This document shows positions 55,703-63,921 of a DNA stretch of 64,000 bases, one piece after another (position 1 is the stretch's first letter; each line of letters starts with the position of its first letter). Location: contig JAZRXL010000004.1 of NCBI GenBank assembly GCA_045600225.1, positions 1 through 64,000 on the forward strand, given 5' to 3'. A model generated the notes under the pieces. The model saw only the letters and a list, made by a program, of their open reading frames with translations, had not been told where the DNA came from and did not search any database. Source of the DNA: UBA1181 sp045600225. GTDB lineage: Bacteria; Bacteroidota; Bacteroidia; Bacteroidales; Paludibacteraceae. The translations under genes were made by a program, and so were the position numbers.

Positions 55703-56770
55703 ATGACTGATGAAGAATATATTCGTAGATGTCTGCAGTTAGCAGAAAAAGGTTTTGGAAGTGTCTCTCCCAATCCTATGGTTGGTGCCGTAATAGTCTG
55801 TGATGGAAAGATTATAGGAGAAGGATATCATCAACAATATGGAGGTCCTCACGCAGAAGTGAATGCTGTCGCTTCTGTGGAAGATAAGTCCTTGTTGTCT
55901 AAATCTACGATGTATGTAAGTTTGGAACCATGTTGTCATTATGGAAAGACTCCTCCTTGTGCCGATTTAGTCATAAAACACCAGATACCAGAAGTGGTTG
56001 TTTGTAATAGAGACCCATTCCCAGATGTAAATGGAAAAGGGATTGAAAAGTTGCAGCAGAATGGTGTAAAGGTTCGTTATGGTATATTGAATGAGCAGGG
56101 TAGATGGTTGAATAGACGCTTTTTTACTTGCCATGAACAAAAACGACCTTACATATTCCTGAAATGGGCACAATCACAAGATGGTTTTATTGACAGATTG
56201 AGGCGAGATGCTTCGGAAGAGCCTCTTAAGGTCTCTTCTCCTGAGTCGTTGATGGCAATGCATAAGTTCCGTTCCTGTGAATCTGCGATTTTAGTGGGTC
56301 CGAATACTGCAATGATGGATAATCCATCTTTGACGGTTCGTTATGTGGATGGGAAACAGCCCGTTAGAATCTTATTGGATCGGGATATGAGAGTCCCTCG
56401 GAACTTCCATTTGTATGATGGCTCTTGTATGACTTATGTCATTACGAAAGAAAAACCATCTGTTACTCTTCCCAATGTTGAGTTTGTTGAGTGTGAGTTT
56501 TATGGAGATGGGATGGTGAATATACACTCTATGCTATCTTTATTATATGAGAAGAAAATAGAGTCGTTGATTGTAGAAGGTGGTAAATTGTTACTGCAAT
56601 CATTTATTCAAGAGGAGTTGTGGGATGAGTTGAGAATTGAATGTAATCATTCGTTGTATGTTAATTCGGGTGTTGAGGCTCCGTTTGTTGATTTCTCGAA
56701 AATCGCAGTTCATAAGTATAACTATCAGATTTTTGGGGATAATGATGTGTGTTATTACCGAAAGTGCTAA
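55703..56770 (+). CDS. ribD: Bifunctional riboflavin biosynthesis protein RibD
   Basis: A protein of 355 residues that carries out the deaminase and reductase steps of riboflavin synthesis. The N-terminal deaminase has the zinc motif HAEVNAV and SLEPCCHYGKTPPCADLV; the C-terminal reductase has KWAQSQDGFID, ILVGPNTAMMDNPSLTVR and VEGGKLLLQSFI. I chose ATG 55703 because a GAGGAG Shine-Dalgarno sequence lies 4 nt before it, and the preceding 31 in-frame codons overlap nth and are unlike the family. It follows nth by 40 bp and precedes cls by 24 bp. Confidence 0.95.
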   Translation: MTDEEYIRRCLQLAEKGFGSVSPNPMVGAVIVCDGKIIGEGYHQQYGGPHAEVNAVASVEDKSLLSKSTMYVSLEPCCHYGKTPPCADLVIKHQIPEVVVCNRDPFPDVNGKGIEKLQQNGVKVRYGILNEQGRWLNRRFFTCHEQKRPYIFLKWAQSQDGFIDRLRRDASEEPLKVSSPESLMAMHKFRSCESAILVGPNTAMMDNPSLTVRYVDGKQPVRILLDRDMRVPRNFHLYDGSCMTYVITKEKPSVTLPNVEFVECEFYGDGMVNIHSMLSLLYEKKIESLIVEGGKLLLQSFIQEELWDELRIECNHSLYVNSGVEAPFVDFSKIAVHKYNYQIFGDNDVCYYRKC

Positions 56771-56794
56771 CTTTACATGTTTTTTTGAGAGAGT

Positions 56795-58216
56795 ATGATT
56801 TTAGAGATTGCATATGTGGTTCTAATTGTGGTGTATTTTTATACCATACTGACGACCATTCTCTTTCTCTTAGTTGAAAATCGTAATCCTGTTAAATCGA
56901 TAGCCTGGATATTTGTCTTGTTATTCATTCCCATTTTTGGCTTCTTGAGTTATCTTTTGGTGGGTAAGAAATTTAGAAAGAAGCATATTATTTCAAAGCG
57001 AAGTTTCCGATTCTTAAACAAATACGAGGCTACAGCAGAAAGAGATCTTTCAGATTTGCCTCTGACCGATGTGCAGCGTGCAGTAGCCACTCTTGCTGTG
57101 AAGAATAGCGATTCTCCTTTGTTCGAGAATAATTCTGTTCAGGTTTACACAGATGCCCATCTGTTATATGAGTCGATATTTTCTGATATAAAAAATGCGA
57201 AACATCACATCAATGTCGAGTACTACATATTTAGCCCGGATAACTTGGGTAGACGGATGATGGAGGCATTGAAAGAGAAATCGAAAGAAGGTGTTAAGGT
57301 TTGCGTAATCATAGATGATGTGGGTAGTTGGCACTTTAAGAAGCGCCACATCAAGGAGATGGAGGATGCAGGAATTGAGATAAAGAGTTTCTTGGAGGTT
57401 GGATTGCCGTTCATCAATAGCCATGTGAATTATCGAAATCATAGAAAAATATTGGTGATTGATAGTGAAATCGGTTATACAGGAGGAATCAATATTGCAG
57501 ACCGATATGTGGAAGGATTAAAATGGGGAACTTGGCGCGATACGCATGTTCGCCTTACTGGAAGTGTGGTTTTGGGCCTTCAAAAATCTTTCTTTGAAGA
57601 TTGGTATTTCGTTAAACAAACATTGGTAGATGATGCAATGTACTACCCAGAACCAAAGAGAGAGGGTAGTGTGTTGATGCAAACTGTGGTGAGCGGACCT
57701 GATATGCAGTGGGAGTCGATAATGCAAATCTTTGTGAAGAGTTTTGCTTTGGCAACAAAGCGGATTTACATCGAAACTCCGTATTTTTTGCCACCAGAAA
57801 GTTTGATGAATGCATTGCAATCAGCGGCTTTGTCGGGAGTTGATGTTAGAATAATATTGCCTCGAAAATCAGATGCGATTGTTACGTTATACAGTTCCTA
57901 CTCCTATTTGGATCAATTGTTTAAGGCAGGTATTAAAGTTTTTCTTTATCAGCCTGGTTTTATACACAGTAAGGTGACTGTTGTGGATGATGATATCTCA
58001 TTTGTAGGAAGTGCTAATATGGATTTCCGTAGTTTTGAGCAAAATTTTGAACTAAATACGATAGTGTATGACAAAGGAGTGGCTTCGGAGTTGATTTCGA
58101 TGTTCATGAAAGATTTGGAAAATTCGCAAGAGGTTGTGGATGCCGAATGGAAGAAGCGTTCTTACGGACAACGGTTTAAAGAGTCTGTTGCACGATTGTT
58201 TAGTCCTTTGTTGTAA
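56795..58216 (+). CDS. cls: Cardiolipin synthase
   Basis: A 473-residue membrane-bound phospholipase-D-type enzyme that joins phosphatidylglycerol molecules into cardiolipin. Two N-terminal membrane helices (about 1-25 and 36-56) precede two HKD motifs: HVNYRNHRKILVIDSEIGYTGGINIADRY (H-x-K-x4-D) and FIHSKVTVVDDDISFVGSANMDFRSF. Length and the NPVKSIAWIFVLLFIPIFG membrane segment match the bacterial ClsA-type. It is followed after 16 nt by the SufT-like gene. Confidence 0.95.
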   Translation: MILEIAYVVLIVVYFYTILTTILFLLVENRNPVKSIAWIFVLLFIPIFGFLSYLLVGKKFRKKHIISKRSFRFLNKYEATAERDLSDLPLTDVQRAVATLAVKNSDSPLFENNSVQVYTDAHLLYESIFSDIKNAKHHINVEYYIFSPDNLGRRMMEALKEKSKEGVKVCVIIDDVGSWHFKKRHIKEMEDAGIEIKSFLEVGLPFINSHVNYRNHRKILVIDSEIGYTGGINIADRYVEGLKWGTWRDTHVRLTGSVVLGLQKSFFEDWYFVKQTLVDDAMYYPEPKREGSVLMQTVVSGPDMQWESIMQIFVKSFALATKRIYIETPYFLPPESLMNALQSAALSGVDVRIILPRKSDAIVTLYSSYSYLDQLFKAGIKVFLYQPGFIHSKVTVVDDDISFVGSANMDFRSFEQNFELNTIVYDKGVASELISMFMKDLENSQEVVDAEWKKRSYGQRFKESVARLFSPLL

Positions 58217-58232
58217 ATGTTATAGATTGAAT

Positions 58233-58547
58233 ATGAATGAATTTTTAGAGTTAGAAGAGAAGATCGTTTCTGTATTAAAGACAGTATATGACCCTGAAAT
58301 CCCAGTTGATATTTACGAATTGGGATTGGTATACAATATTGAGGTGAAAGAAGATGGTAATGTCAATATCGACATGACACTAACTGCACCCAATTGTCCT
58401 GCTGCTGACTTCATTTTAGAAGATGTTCGTCAGAAGGTAGAAGGATTGGACGGAGTTAAATCTTGTGTAGTCAATTTGGTATTTGAACCAGAATGGTCGA
58501 AGGAAAGAATGTCAGAAGAGGCAATGTTGGAATTGGGTTTGTTGTAA
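58233..58547 (+). CDS. SufT/MIP18-type iron-sulfur assembly protein (DUF59)
   Basis: A protein of 104 residues made of one MIP18/DUF59 domain: 'KIVSVLKTVYDPEIPVDIYELGLVYNIEV' contains the hallmark DPEIP-x-D-I-Y-x-LGLVY, then MTLTAPNCPAADFILEDVRQKV with the conserved Cys. Such proteins support maturation of iron-sulfur clusters. I chose ATG 58233 because the 33 in-frame codons before it overlap cls and are not family-like. Its stop TAA overlaps the next ATG by one base (TAATG). The operon includes nth, an Fe-S enzyme, which fits. Confidence 0.93.
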   Translation: MNEFLELEEKIVSVLKTVYDPEIPVDIYELGLVYNIEVKEDGNVNIDMTLTAPNCPAADFILEDVRQKVEGLDGVKSCVVNLVFEPEWSKERMSEEAMLELGLL

Positions 58548-59305
58548 TGAAATCTGCTAATAAGAAGATATATTTTGCATCTGATGCACATCTCGGACTA
58601 ACCGTTCATGGAGATCCACTTGCTCGGGAAAAACGACTGGTGAAGTGGATGGACAGCATCAAATCTACGGCAAAGGCAGTATACTTTGTTGGGGATATGT
58701 TTGATTATTGGTTCGAGTATAAATATGTTGTGCCTAAGGGCTATGTTCGTTTCATTGGAAAGATGGCCGAGTTTGTTGATGCGGGTATTCCTATTTATCT
58801 CTTTGCTGGAAATCACGATATATGGATGTTTGATTATTTCCAGAAAGAAGTAGGTGCTACGGTCTACACAGATAGCCTGACAATCGAATTGGATGGGAAG
58901 AAGTTTTATATAGCTCATGGGGATGGATTAGGGGACCCAAGTCTTGGCTTTCGATTTCTAAGATGTTTCTTCCGTAATCGTTTCTGTCAGCAGTTGTATA
59001 AGATGATTCATCCTGGAATCACAATGCCTTTTGGATTGGGGTGGTCTCGTTATAGCAGGAAATCGAAGCTTGGTGATAAGGCAGAACAATTTTTGGGAGA
59101 AGACCATGAATATTTAATTCAGTTTGCAAAAGAGTATGTAAAAAAAGAGAATGTAAACTATTTTATTTTTGGACATCGTCATATCATGCTCGATTATGAT
59201 ATAAGTTCCTCATCAAAACTATTTATAATTGGTGACTGGTTGACTAATTTTAGTTATGGTGTATGGGATGGTGAGAATTTCCATATGGAAAGGTATTTAG
59301 ATTGA
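58547..59305 (+). CDS. UDP-2,3-diacylglucosamine diphosphatase-like phosphoesterase
   Basis: A protein of 252 residues of the calcineurin-like phosphoesterase superfamily, LpxH type. Metal-binding motifs: ASDAHLGL (D-x-H), GDMFDYWFEYK (GD), AGNHDIWM (GNHD), AHGDGLGDP and FGHRHIMLDY. LpxH cleaves UDP-2,3-diacylglucosamine to lipid X in lipid A synthesis, and Bacteroidota homologues are annotated this way. Substrate is inferred from the family. It starts by the TAATG overlap with the SufT-like gene and ends the seven-gene operon. No terminator is obvious downstream. Confidence 0.88.
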   Translation: MKSANKKIYFASDAHLGLTVHGDPLAREKRLVKWMDSIKSTAKAVYFVGDMFDYWFEYKYVVPKGYVRFIGKMAEFVDAGIPIYLFAGNHDIWMFDYFQKEVGATVYTDSLTIELDGKKFYIAHGDGLGDPSLGFRFLRCFFRNRFCQQLYKMIHPGITMPFGLGWSRYSRKSKLGDKAEQFLGEDHEYLIQFAKEYVKKENVNYFIFGHRHIMLDYDISSSSKLFIIGDWLTNFSYGVWDGENFHMERYLD

Positions 59306-59364
59306 CAATCTTGAATCGTTGTTGAAAACTACTTATGAAATAATTTAAAAAAGTGTTAATTTTT

Positions 59365-59396
59365 TTTGGTTTTGATAAATCTTTTGATTAGGTTTG
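59365..59396 (+). promoter_or_regulatory. Bacteroidota-type promoter of the glycan-binding lipoprotein gene
   Basis: TTTG (59365-59368), a 20-nt spacer and TAGGTTTG (59389-59396) fit the -33/-7 consensus closely. The predicted 5' leader is about 85 nt before the ATG at 59489. Confidence 0.75.
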
Positions 59397-59488
59397 CATA
59401 CATAGAGAAGTTTGGTTCTGCTGAAATAGAAACAAGAATATAGCCTCTATAAAGGACTTAGAATAATAAAAAATTAAAAAATAACGAT

Positions 59489-60487
59489 ATGAGAAAAGAA
59501 AGTTTATTTATTGCTTCTTTGCTTTGTGCAGGATTGATGAGCAGTTGTAGTAGTAATCAGAGCGGGGCTGGAAATAGTTCTCTTGCTCCTGAGTTGAATA
59601 GAATGAAATGTGAGTTTGTTCCAGATGGTGGAGAGGCTATCATTTATGGTAGAAACCTGTCTGATGCAGAAATCACATTCCCTGGTAATATTTCAGCAGA
59701 AATCGTTTCTAAGAACGATACAATGGTTACAGTTATCGTTCCAGAGGGAACAAAAGAGGGTAGAATTAAGGTGACTTCTCCAAACGGAAGTTCATTGTCT
59801 AAATTCTTCTTCCGTGATGATCGTAACACAATTGTTAACTTCGATCGTAGATTGGCTACTTGGGGTGGATATAGCCCAATGGAAGAGGATGGTACTTTGA
59901 TTACTGGTACTTTGGAAATGGGTGATGAAATTACTCCATTCCCTAATGGTGCAAAATTGCCTAATCCTTGTAGCGGTAACTATGGTTTCCTTTATGGAAA
60001 GTATTCTAATGCTTGGGCAATGAATCAAGCAGTTTGGGTACAATATGTTGCAAACCCAATGGAGGGTGGTCGTGGTCCTATCTCTGTTGCAGGTCCAGTA
60101 TTCGAGAAATATAATTTGGAAGAGCTTGCTTTGAAGTTTGAAGTATATGTTCCACAAGAAGTAGCTTACAAGGGAATCAAAACAGAGATCTTCTTTGGTC
60201 CTATCAACTCTGCTGATAAGCACGGTCGTCAATTCTCTCCAATCTATTTCTGGGAGCCTTACAAGGCCAAGGGAGAGTTCTTTACAGACTCTTGGACTAC
60301 TGTTACAATTCCTTTGACTGAGTTCTGCCACAACACAGAAAGTGATGAGCCTCAAGCTGACTACACTTACGAAGGAAGATTGAAACAAGCAACTAACTTC
60401 ACATTTATGCAATTCGGTAAGCCAGAAGGAGAGCCTCAAATCTTCATCTGCGTTGATAACTTCCGTATTGTTCCTGTTGAGAAATAA
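59489..60487 (+). CDS. SGBP-type glycan-binding surface lipoprotein
   Basis: A 332-residue lipoprotein. The signal peptide ends in a lipobox-like LMSSCSS, so Cys would be lipidated. Residues about 30-110 resemble an IPT/TIG immunoglobulin-like domain (GGEAIIYGRNLSDAEITFPG ... VTVIVPEGTKEGRIKVTSPNG). The C-terminal two thirds (NFDRRLATWGGYSPMEEDG ... WTTVTIPLTEF ... IFICVDNFRI) resembles the surface-glycan-binding protein B xyloglucan-binding fold. These proteins usually sit in polysaccharide-utilisation loci beside SusC/SusD, but none is visible here, so the ligand and pathway are unknown. It has its own promoter and a strong terminator. Confidence 0.85.
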   Translation: MRKESLFIASLLCAGLMSSCSSNQSGAGNSSLAPELNRMKCEFVPDGGEAIIYGRNLSDAEITFPGNISAEIVSKNDTMVTVIVPEGTKEGRIKVTSPNGSSLSKFFFRDDRNTIVNFDRRLATWGGYSPMEEDGTLITGTLEMGDEITPFPNGAKLPNPCSGNYGFLYGKYSNAWAMNQAVWVQYVANPMEGGRGPISVAGPVFEKYNLEELALKFEVYVPQEVAYKGIKTEIFFGPINSADKHGRQFSPIYFWEPYKAKGEFFTDSWTTVTIPLTEFCHNTESDEPQADYTYEGRLKQATNFTFMQFGKPEGEPQIFICVDNFRIVPVEK

Positions 60488-60508
60488 AATCTAAATGATT
60501 CATAAGAT

Positions 60509-60546
60509 GGGGACGGATTTTTTCCGTCCCCTTTGTTTTTTCTTTT
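60509..60546 (+). terminator. Terminator after the glycan-binding lipoprotein
   Basis: GGGGACGGA (60509-60517) and TCCGTCCCC (60523-60531) form a perfect 9-bp stem with a 5-nt T loop, followed by TTTGTTTTTTCTTTT. It lies 21 nt past the stop codon and about 7 nt before the start of the DUF445 gene. Confidence 0.9.
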
Positions 60547-60552
60547 CTATAT

Positions 60553-61476
60553 ATGTGGTATACCTATATATGTCCGCCTCTTATTGGTGCTGTGATTGGC
60601 TATTTCACTAATGATTTAGCCATAAGAATGTTGTTTCGTCCGCACTATCCGAAATATCTCTTTGGTCATAAAGTGCCATTCACTCCCGGTTTGATTCCGA
60701 AGGAAAAGGCAAGGCTTTCACAATCGATAGGGGAAGCTGTAAGCATTAATTTGATGAACCAGGAAGTGCTTTCCAAAAACCTCCTTTCTGATGAAATGCT
60801 TGCAAAAATAGCACAAGGGTTGGATTCCTTTTATGAAAAGCAGAAGGAGAATGAAGATACGGTTCGTTCTTATGTAGAAAGGTTTATTTCTCCAGAAGAG
60901 TTGAATAGTATTTATAATAGAGTAAATGAAGGCTTCTCTCATAGATTGAGTGAAAAAATATCGGAATCGGATTTTGGGGGTCAAATCGCACAAAAGGTCG
61001 TTGAGTATGTTATGGAGAAGATGGGCAACGGTATGATGGGCTTTCTGGGTGCAGATAAGTTAATGGCTCCTATTTCGGATAAATTGTCTGCTTTGTTATC
61101 AAAGCACCTTAATGTTATTTTAAAGGAGAATGGACCTGAATTCATAGATGCTATGGTGAAAGGGCAGATTGATGGTCTTTTAGATTCACAAGTATCCCAT
61201 CTCCTTAAAGGAAAAGAAACTCAGTTTGCGGAGATAAAGCAGATGATAATCTCTTTCTATAAAAAGATTATCACAGATCATCTACCCCATGTCTTGGCAA
61301 CGATTGATATAAAAAAAATAATAGAAGATCGTATCAATGAGATGGAAGTGGCTGAAATGGAGGAGTTAATTATGCAGGTAATGAAAAAGGAACTTCGTTA
61401 CATCGTGTGGTTGGGGGCATTACTTGGAGGTATTTTAGGATTGTTTAATTTGTTGTTAATGACTAGCCCTAAATAA
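60553..61476 (+). CDS. DUF445 family membrane protein
   Basis: A 307-residue protein. The N-terminus has a membrane segment and the conserved signature 'ICPPLIGAVIGYFTNDLAIRMLFRPHYPKYLFGHKVPFTPGLIPKEKARLSQSIGEAV', and the C-terminus ends in a second hydrophobic segment (YIVWLGALLGGILGLFNLLL). This fits the DUF445 family, which is common and of unknown function. Helical, charged stretches fill the middle. The ATG at 60553 follows directly after a strong terminator, so a promoter is hard to place. Confidence 0.88.
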   Translation: MWYTYICPPLIGAVIGYFTNDLAIRMLFRPHYPKYLFGHKVPFTPGLIPKEKARLSQSIGEAVSINLMNQEVLSKNLLSDEMLAKIAQGLDSFYEKQKENEDTVRSYVERFISPEELNSIYNRVNEGFSHRLSEKISESDFGGQIAQKVVEYVMEKMGNGMMGFLGADKLMAPISDKLSALLSKHLNVILKENGPEFIDAMVKGQIDGLLDSQVSHLLKGKETQFAEIKQMIISFYKKIITDHLPHVLATIDIKKIIEDRINEMEVAEMEELIMQVMKKELRYIVWLGALLGGILGLFNLLLMTSPK

Positions 61477-61663
61477 CAGTTTTGGTTTTAGACTTGATTT
61501 ATTTATCTTCTTTTTTTTTGTATTCATCGTTCTCTTTGAGAACTGCTGGCAAGAATCTTATTTGCCTTCGAATAAGCCACTTTTTTAGACATAATTACAG
61601 AAAGCAACTAGACCACAAAAGATTCTTCGTCGCAATCTTGTCTCACTTTCTCAAAAAATCCAT

Positions 61664-61692
61664 ATAAAAACCACCCTTAAAAAGGTGGTTTT
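61664..61692 (-). terminator. Terminator of tRNA-Arg
   Basis: On the minus strand, AAAACCACC and GGTGGTTTT (61692-61684 with 61675-61667) form a 9-bp stem with an 8-nt loop, and a T-rich tail follows (TTTTTATATG). It lies just downstream of the tRNA. Confidence 0.8.
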
Positions 61693-61702
61693 CATATATT
61701 TG

Positions 61703-61776
61703 TGACCCCGGCGGGATTCTAACCCGCGATCTTCAGAACCGGAATCTGACATTCTATACAACTGAACTACGGAGCC
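61703..61776 (-). tRNA. tRNA-Arg(CCG)
   Basis: A 74-base cloverleaf on the minus strand. The acceptor stem GGCTCCG pairs with CGGGGTC, discriminator A, with CCA not encoded. The D stem GTTC/GAAT, anticodon stem TCAGA/TCTGA with loop TTCCGGT (anticodon CCG, reading CGG) and T stem GCGGG/CCCGC are all intact. The D loop has GT where GG (18-19) is normal, and the T loop reads TTAGAAT where TTCGAAT/TTCAAAT is normal, so 19 and 56 are T and A instead of G and C. The change is complementary. A TATCTTTG promoter box lies 10-17 nt upstream. Confidence 0.95.
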
Positions 61777-61785
61777 TTGTGTCTG

Positions 61786-61793
61786 CAAAGATA
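61786..61793 (-). promoter_or_regulatory. Probable tRNA-Arg promoter (-7 box)
   Basis: The minus strand reads TATCTTTG, an exact TAnnTTTG match, 9 nt upstream of the tRNA's 5' end. No strong TTTG is seen at -33 spacing. Confidence 0.55.
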
Positions 61794-61859
61794 CTGTTTT
61801 TTTTACACCTTATTCATATATGTGGGTCAAAACATCTTAAAATGACTTGACTCCACTGC

Positions 61860-63890
61860 TTAAAGGTTGCTAAATTCTCTTGAATAACGAAGCATCTGAT
61901 CTACAAAGTCCTCATCGTATCTGACTTTTACATCTATAATCTCGCCATTCTTGTCTTTTATCGTTTCGTATACTGGATTTACAAATCCTTTGTATGGTGC
62001 CAAATTCAACTCTTTATACCTTGTCTTGATCTCTTTGTGTAATTCGGGATCAACCTTTACACCATATTGCTCAACAAGTTGCTTTGCTCCCTCAAAGTCT
62101 CCTTCGGATTTAATACGTTGGATCTCTGCCAACAATTGTCCGATTAAAACTCTCATCTTATCATAATCGTTGATGACTACAAATGTCTTGTCTTCTCTCT
62201 TCTTCAACTCTACAACCTTATCTGCTTGTCCCTTCTCGAATACCCATCGAGCTATGAGTGCACGATTACGCATATGTGCTTCCTCGATGTTGTTTCCTAA
62301 CTCAATGCGGGTAAGCTGCGTCATCAATCCATTCATCATATACTTATAGTATTCTGCTTTATAAGCATCCATATTTGGCAACAATCCTAGTTCAACAATC
62401 TTAGGATCTGCTGCATAGTAGAGACCAAACAAGTCTGCTCTCGCTTCCTCGATGGTTGCGCCATATACTTTTAATGTATCTTGGCTGACTCCTGGTAACA
62501 TCTGTCCGGAACCGTGTCCTAAACATTCGTGCAAGTCAGTGTGTAGATTGTCCGATTGAAAACCATATTTCTCGATCAACTCGATCTCCTTCTTGCTCCA
62601 AACAAACTCCTCGTTGAATCCGTTACCAACACTAGCCTTGTCGTATGCCTCTGTGATGTTTTCAAGTGTTACAGACTTTGAACCATGCATTTGTCTAATC
62701 CAGTTGGCATTTGGTAGGTTAATTCCAATAGGAGTGGCAGGATGGCAATCGCCTCCTAACATTGCAGCATTGATTACTTTCGCACTGACACCTTTACATT
62801 CCTCTTTCTTGAAGCGAGGATCAACAGGTGAGTGGTCTTCAAACCATTGAGCATTGGCACATATCTTCTCGGTTCTTTGTGTAGCTTCTAAATTTTTAAA
62901 GTTGACAACCGATTCCCAGCTTGCTTTGATTCCTAGAGGGTCTCCATATGTTTCGATGAAACCATTGACAAAGTCAATGCGCGAATCCAAGTCTTGAACC
63001 CATAGGATGCTATATTCATCAAATGTTAGTAGGTCGCCTGTTTCATAAAAATCGATAAGAGAATGAATAACACTTTTTTGCTTGTCGTTCTCTGCAACCT
63101 CTGCTGCTTTTTCCAACCAACCTACAATCTTTTCGATCGGTTGTGAATACATCCCATTCACTTTCCAAACCTTCTCCACTAATTTGCCATTCTCCTTTAC
63201 AAGTTTGCTGTTCAAACCATATGATATTGGCATAGTGTCGTTAGGGTCCTTCATCGACTCGTAGAACTTATCCACCTCTTTCTCTGTAACACCTTCATAG
63301 TAATTATTGGCAGATGATGAAATCACATCAATGCCTTCTTGTTGGTTCACTCGTTTTGAGTAAAGAGAACTGTCAAAGATCACTGGAGTGATAACCTTTA
63401 GTAATTGGCTCACCTCTCCATTGAATTTGGTCAATGGTAAAGTCTCTTTAGGTAATGATTGAACTACTGTTTCAAAATATTTTTGAGAAAATCCTGGTTC
63501 GAATTTATCTGTTGCATAATGATGATGTATACCATTCGAGAACCAAACTCTTTTTAGATAGGTCTCCAATGCTTTGAAGTCAGCCTCGTCTCTGTTGCCA
63601 GCATAATTAAGGTATATGGCCTCTAATGTCTTGCGGATTGTAAGATTGTGTTTGCAATTCTGATCGTATAAAATGTCTCTACCTTCTATAGCTGCCTGTG
63701 AAAGAAAATAGATAAGTTTCTTTTGTTGCAAACTTAATGTTTCAAAATCAGTAACTTTATATCTTAATACTTCGATGTCAGCAAATCTGTCAACATGATA
63801 GTTGAACTCTTCATTGTTCGTTTGCTTATCGCCTCCGCAAGATGTCATAATAATTGTTGCCATAGCCAACGCTTTTATTTTATGTTTCAT
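61860..63890 (-). CDS. Dipeptidyl-peptidase III family (M49) lipoprotein
   Basis: A 676-residue zinc metallopeptidase. The N-terminus (MKHKIKALAMATIIMTSCGG) has a lipobox ending at Cys, indicating a lipoprotein outside the cytoplasm. The M49 zinc motif appears as HECLGH (residues about 456-461, from 'HTDLHECLGHGSGQMLPG'), with the second motif EEARADLFGLY near residue 485 supplying the further zinc ligand. Members cleave dipeptides from the N-terminus of short peptides, and many Bacteroidota carry such exported forms. It lies 31 bp downstream of another minus-strand gene end (63922), with which it may be co-transcribed. Confidence 0.93.
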   Translation of the reverse strand: MKHKIKALAMATIIMTSCGGDKQTNNEEFNYHVDRFADIEVLRYKVTDFETLSLQQKKLIYFLSQAAIEGRDILYDQNCKHNLTIRKTLEAIYLNYAGNRDEADFKALETYLKRVWFSNGIHHHYATDKFEPGFSQKYFETVVQSLPKETLPLTKFNGEVSQLLKVITPVIFDSSLYSKRVNQQEGIDVISSSANNYYEGVTEKEVDKFYESMKDPNDTMPISYGLNSKLVKENGKLVEKVWKVNGMYSQPIEKIVGWLEKAAEVAENDKQKSVIHSLIDFYETGDLLTFDEYSILWVQDLDSRIDFVNGFIETYGDPLGIKASWESVVNFKNLEATQRTEKICANAQWFEDHSPVDPRFKKEECKGVSAKVINAAMLGGDCHPATPIGINLPNANWIRQMHGSKSVTLENITEAYDKASVGNGFNEEFVWSKKEIELIEKYGFQSDNLHTDLHECLGHGSGQMLPGVSQDTLKVYGATIEEARADLFGLYYAADPKIVELGLLPNMDAYKAEYYKYMMNGLMTQLTRIELGNNIEEAHMRNRALIARWVFEKGQADKVVELKKREDKTFVVINDYDKMRVLIGQLLAEIQRIKSEGDFEGAKQLVEQYGVKVDPELHKEIKTRYKELNLAPYKGFVNPVYETIKDKNGEIIDVKVRYDEDFVDQMLRYSREFSNL

Positions 63891-63921
63891 TTTATTTTGT
63901 TTTTACTACCTCATTATATGT

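Noticed and set aside
59792..60439. A 215-codon minus-strand frame opposite the glycan-binding lipoprotein
   Set aside because: Antisense shadow with no domain; the plus-strand gene has promoter, lipobox and terminator.
61482..61667. A 61-codon plus-strand frame after the DUF445 gene
   Set aside because: Composition is non-protein-like, there is no start signal, and it runs into the tRNA terminator.
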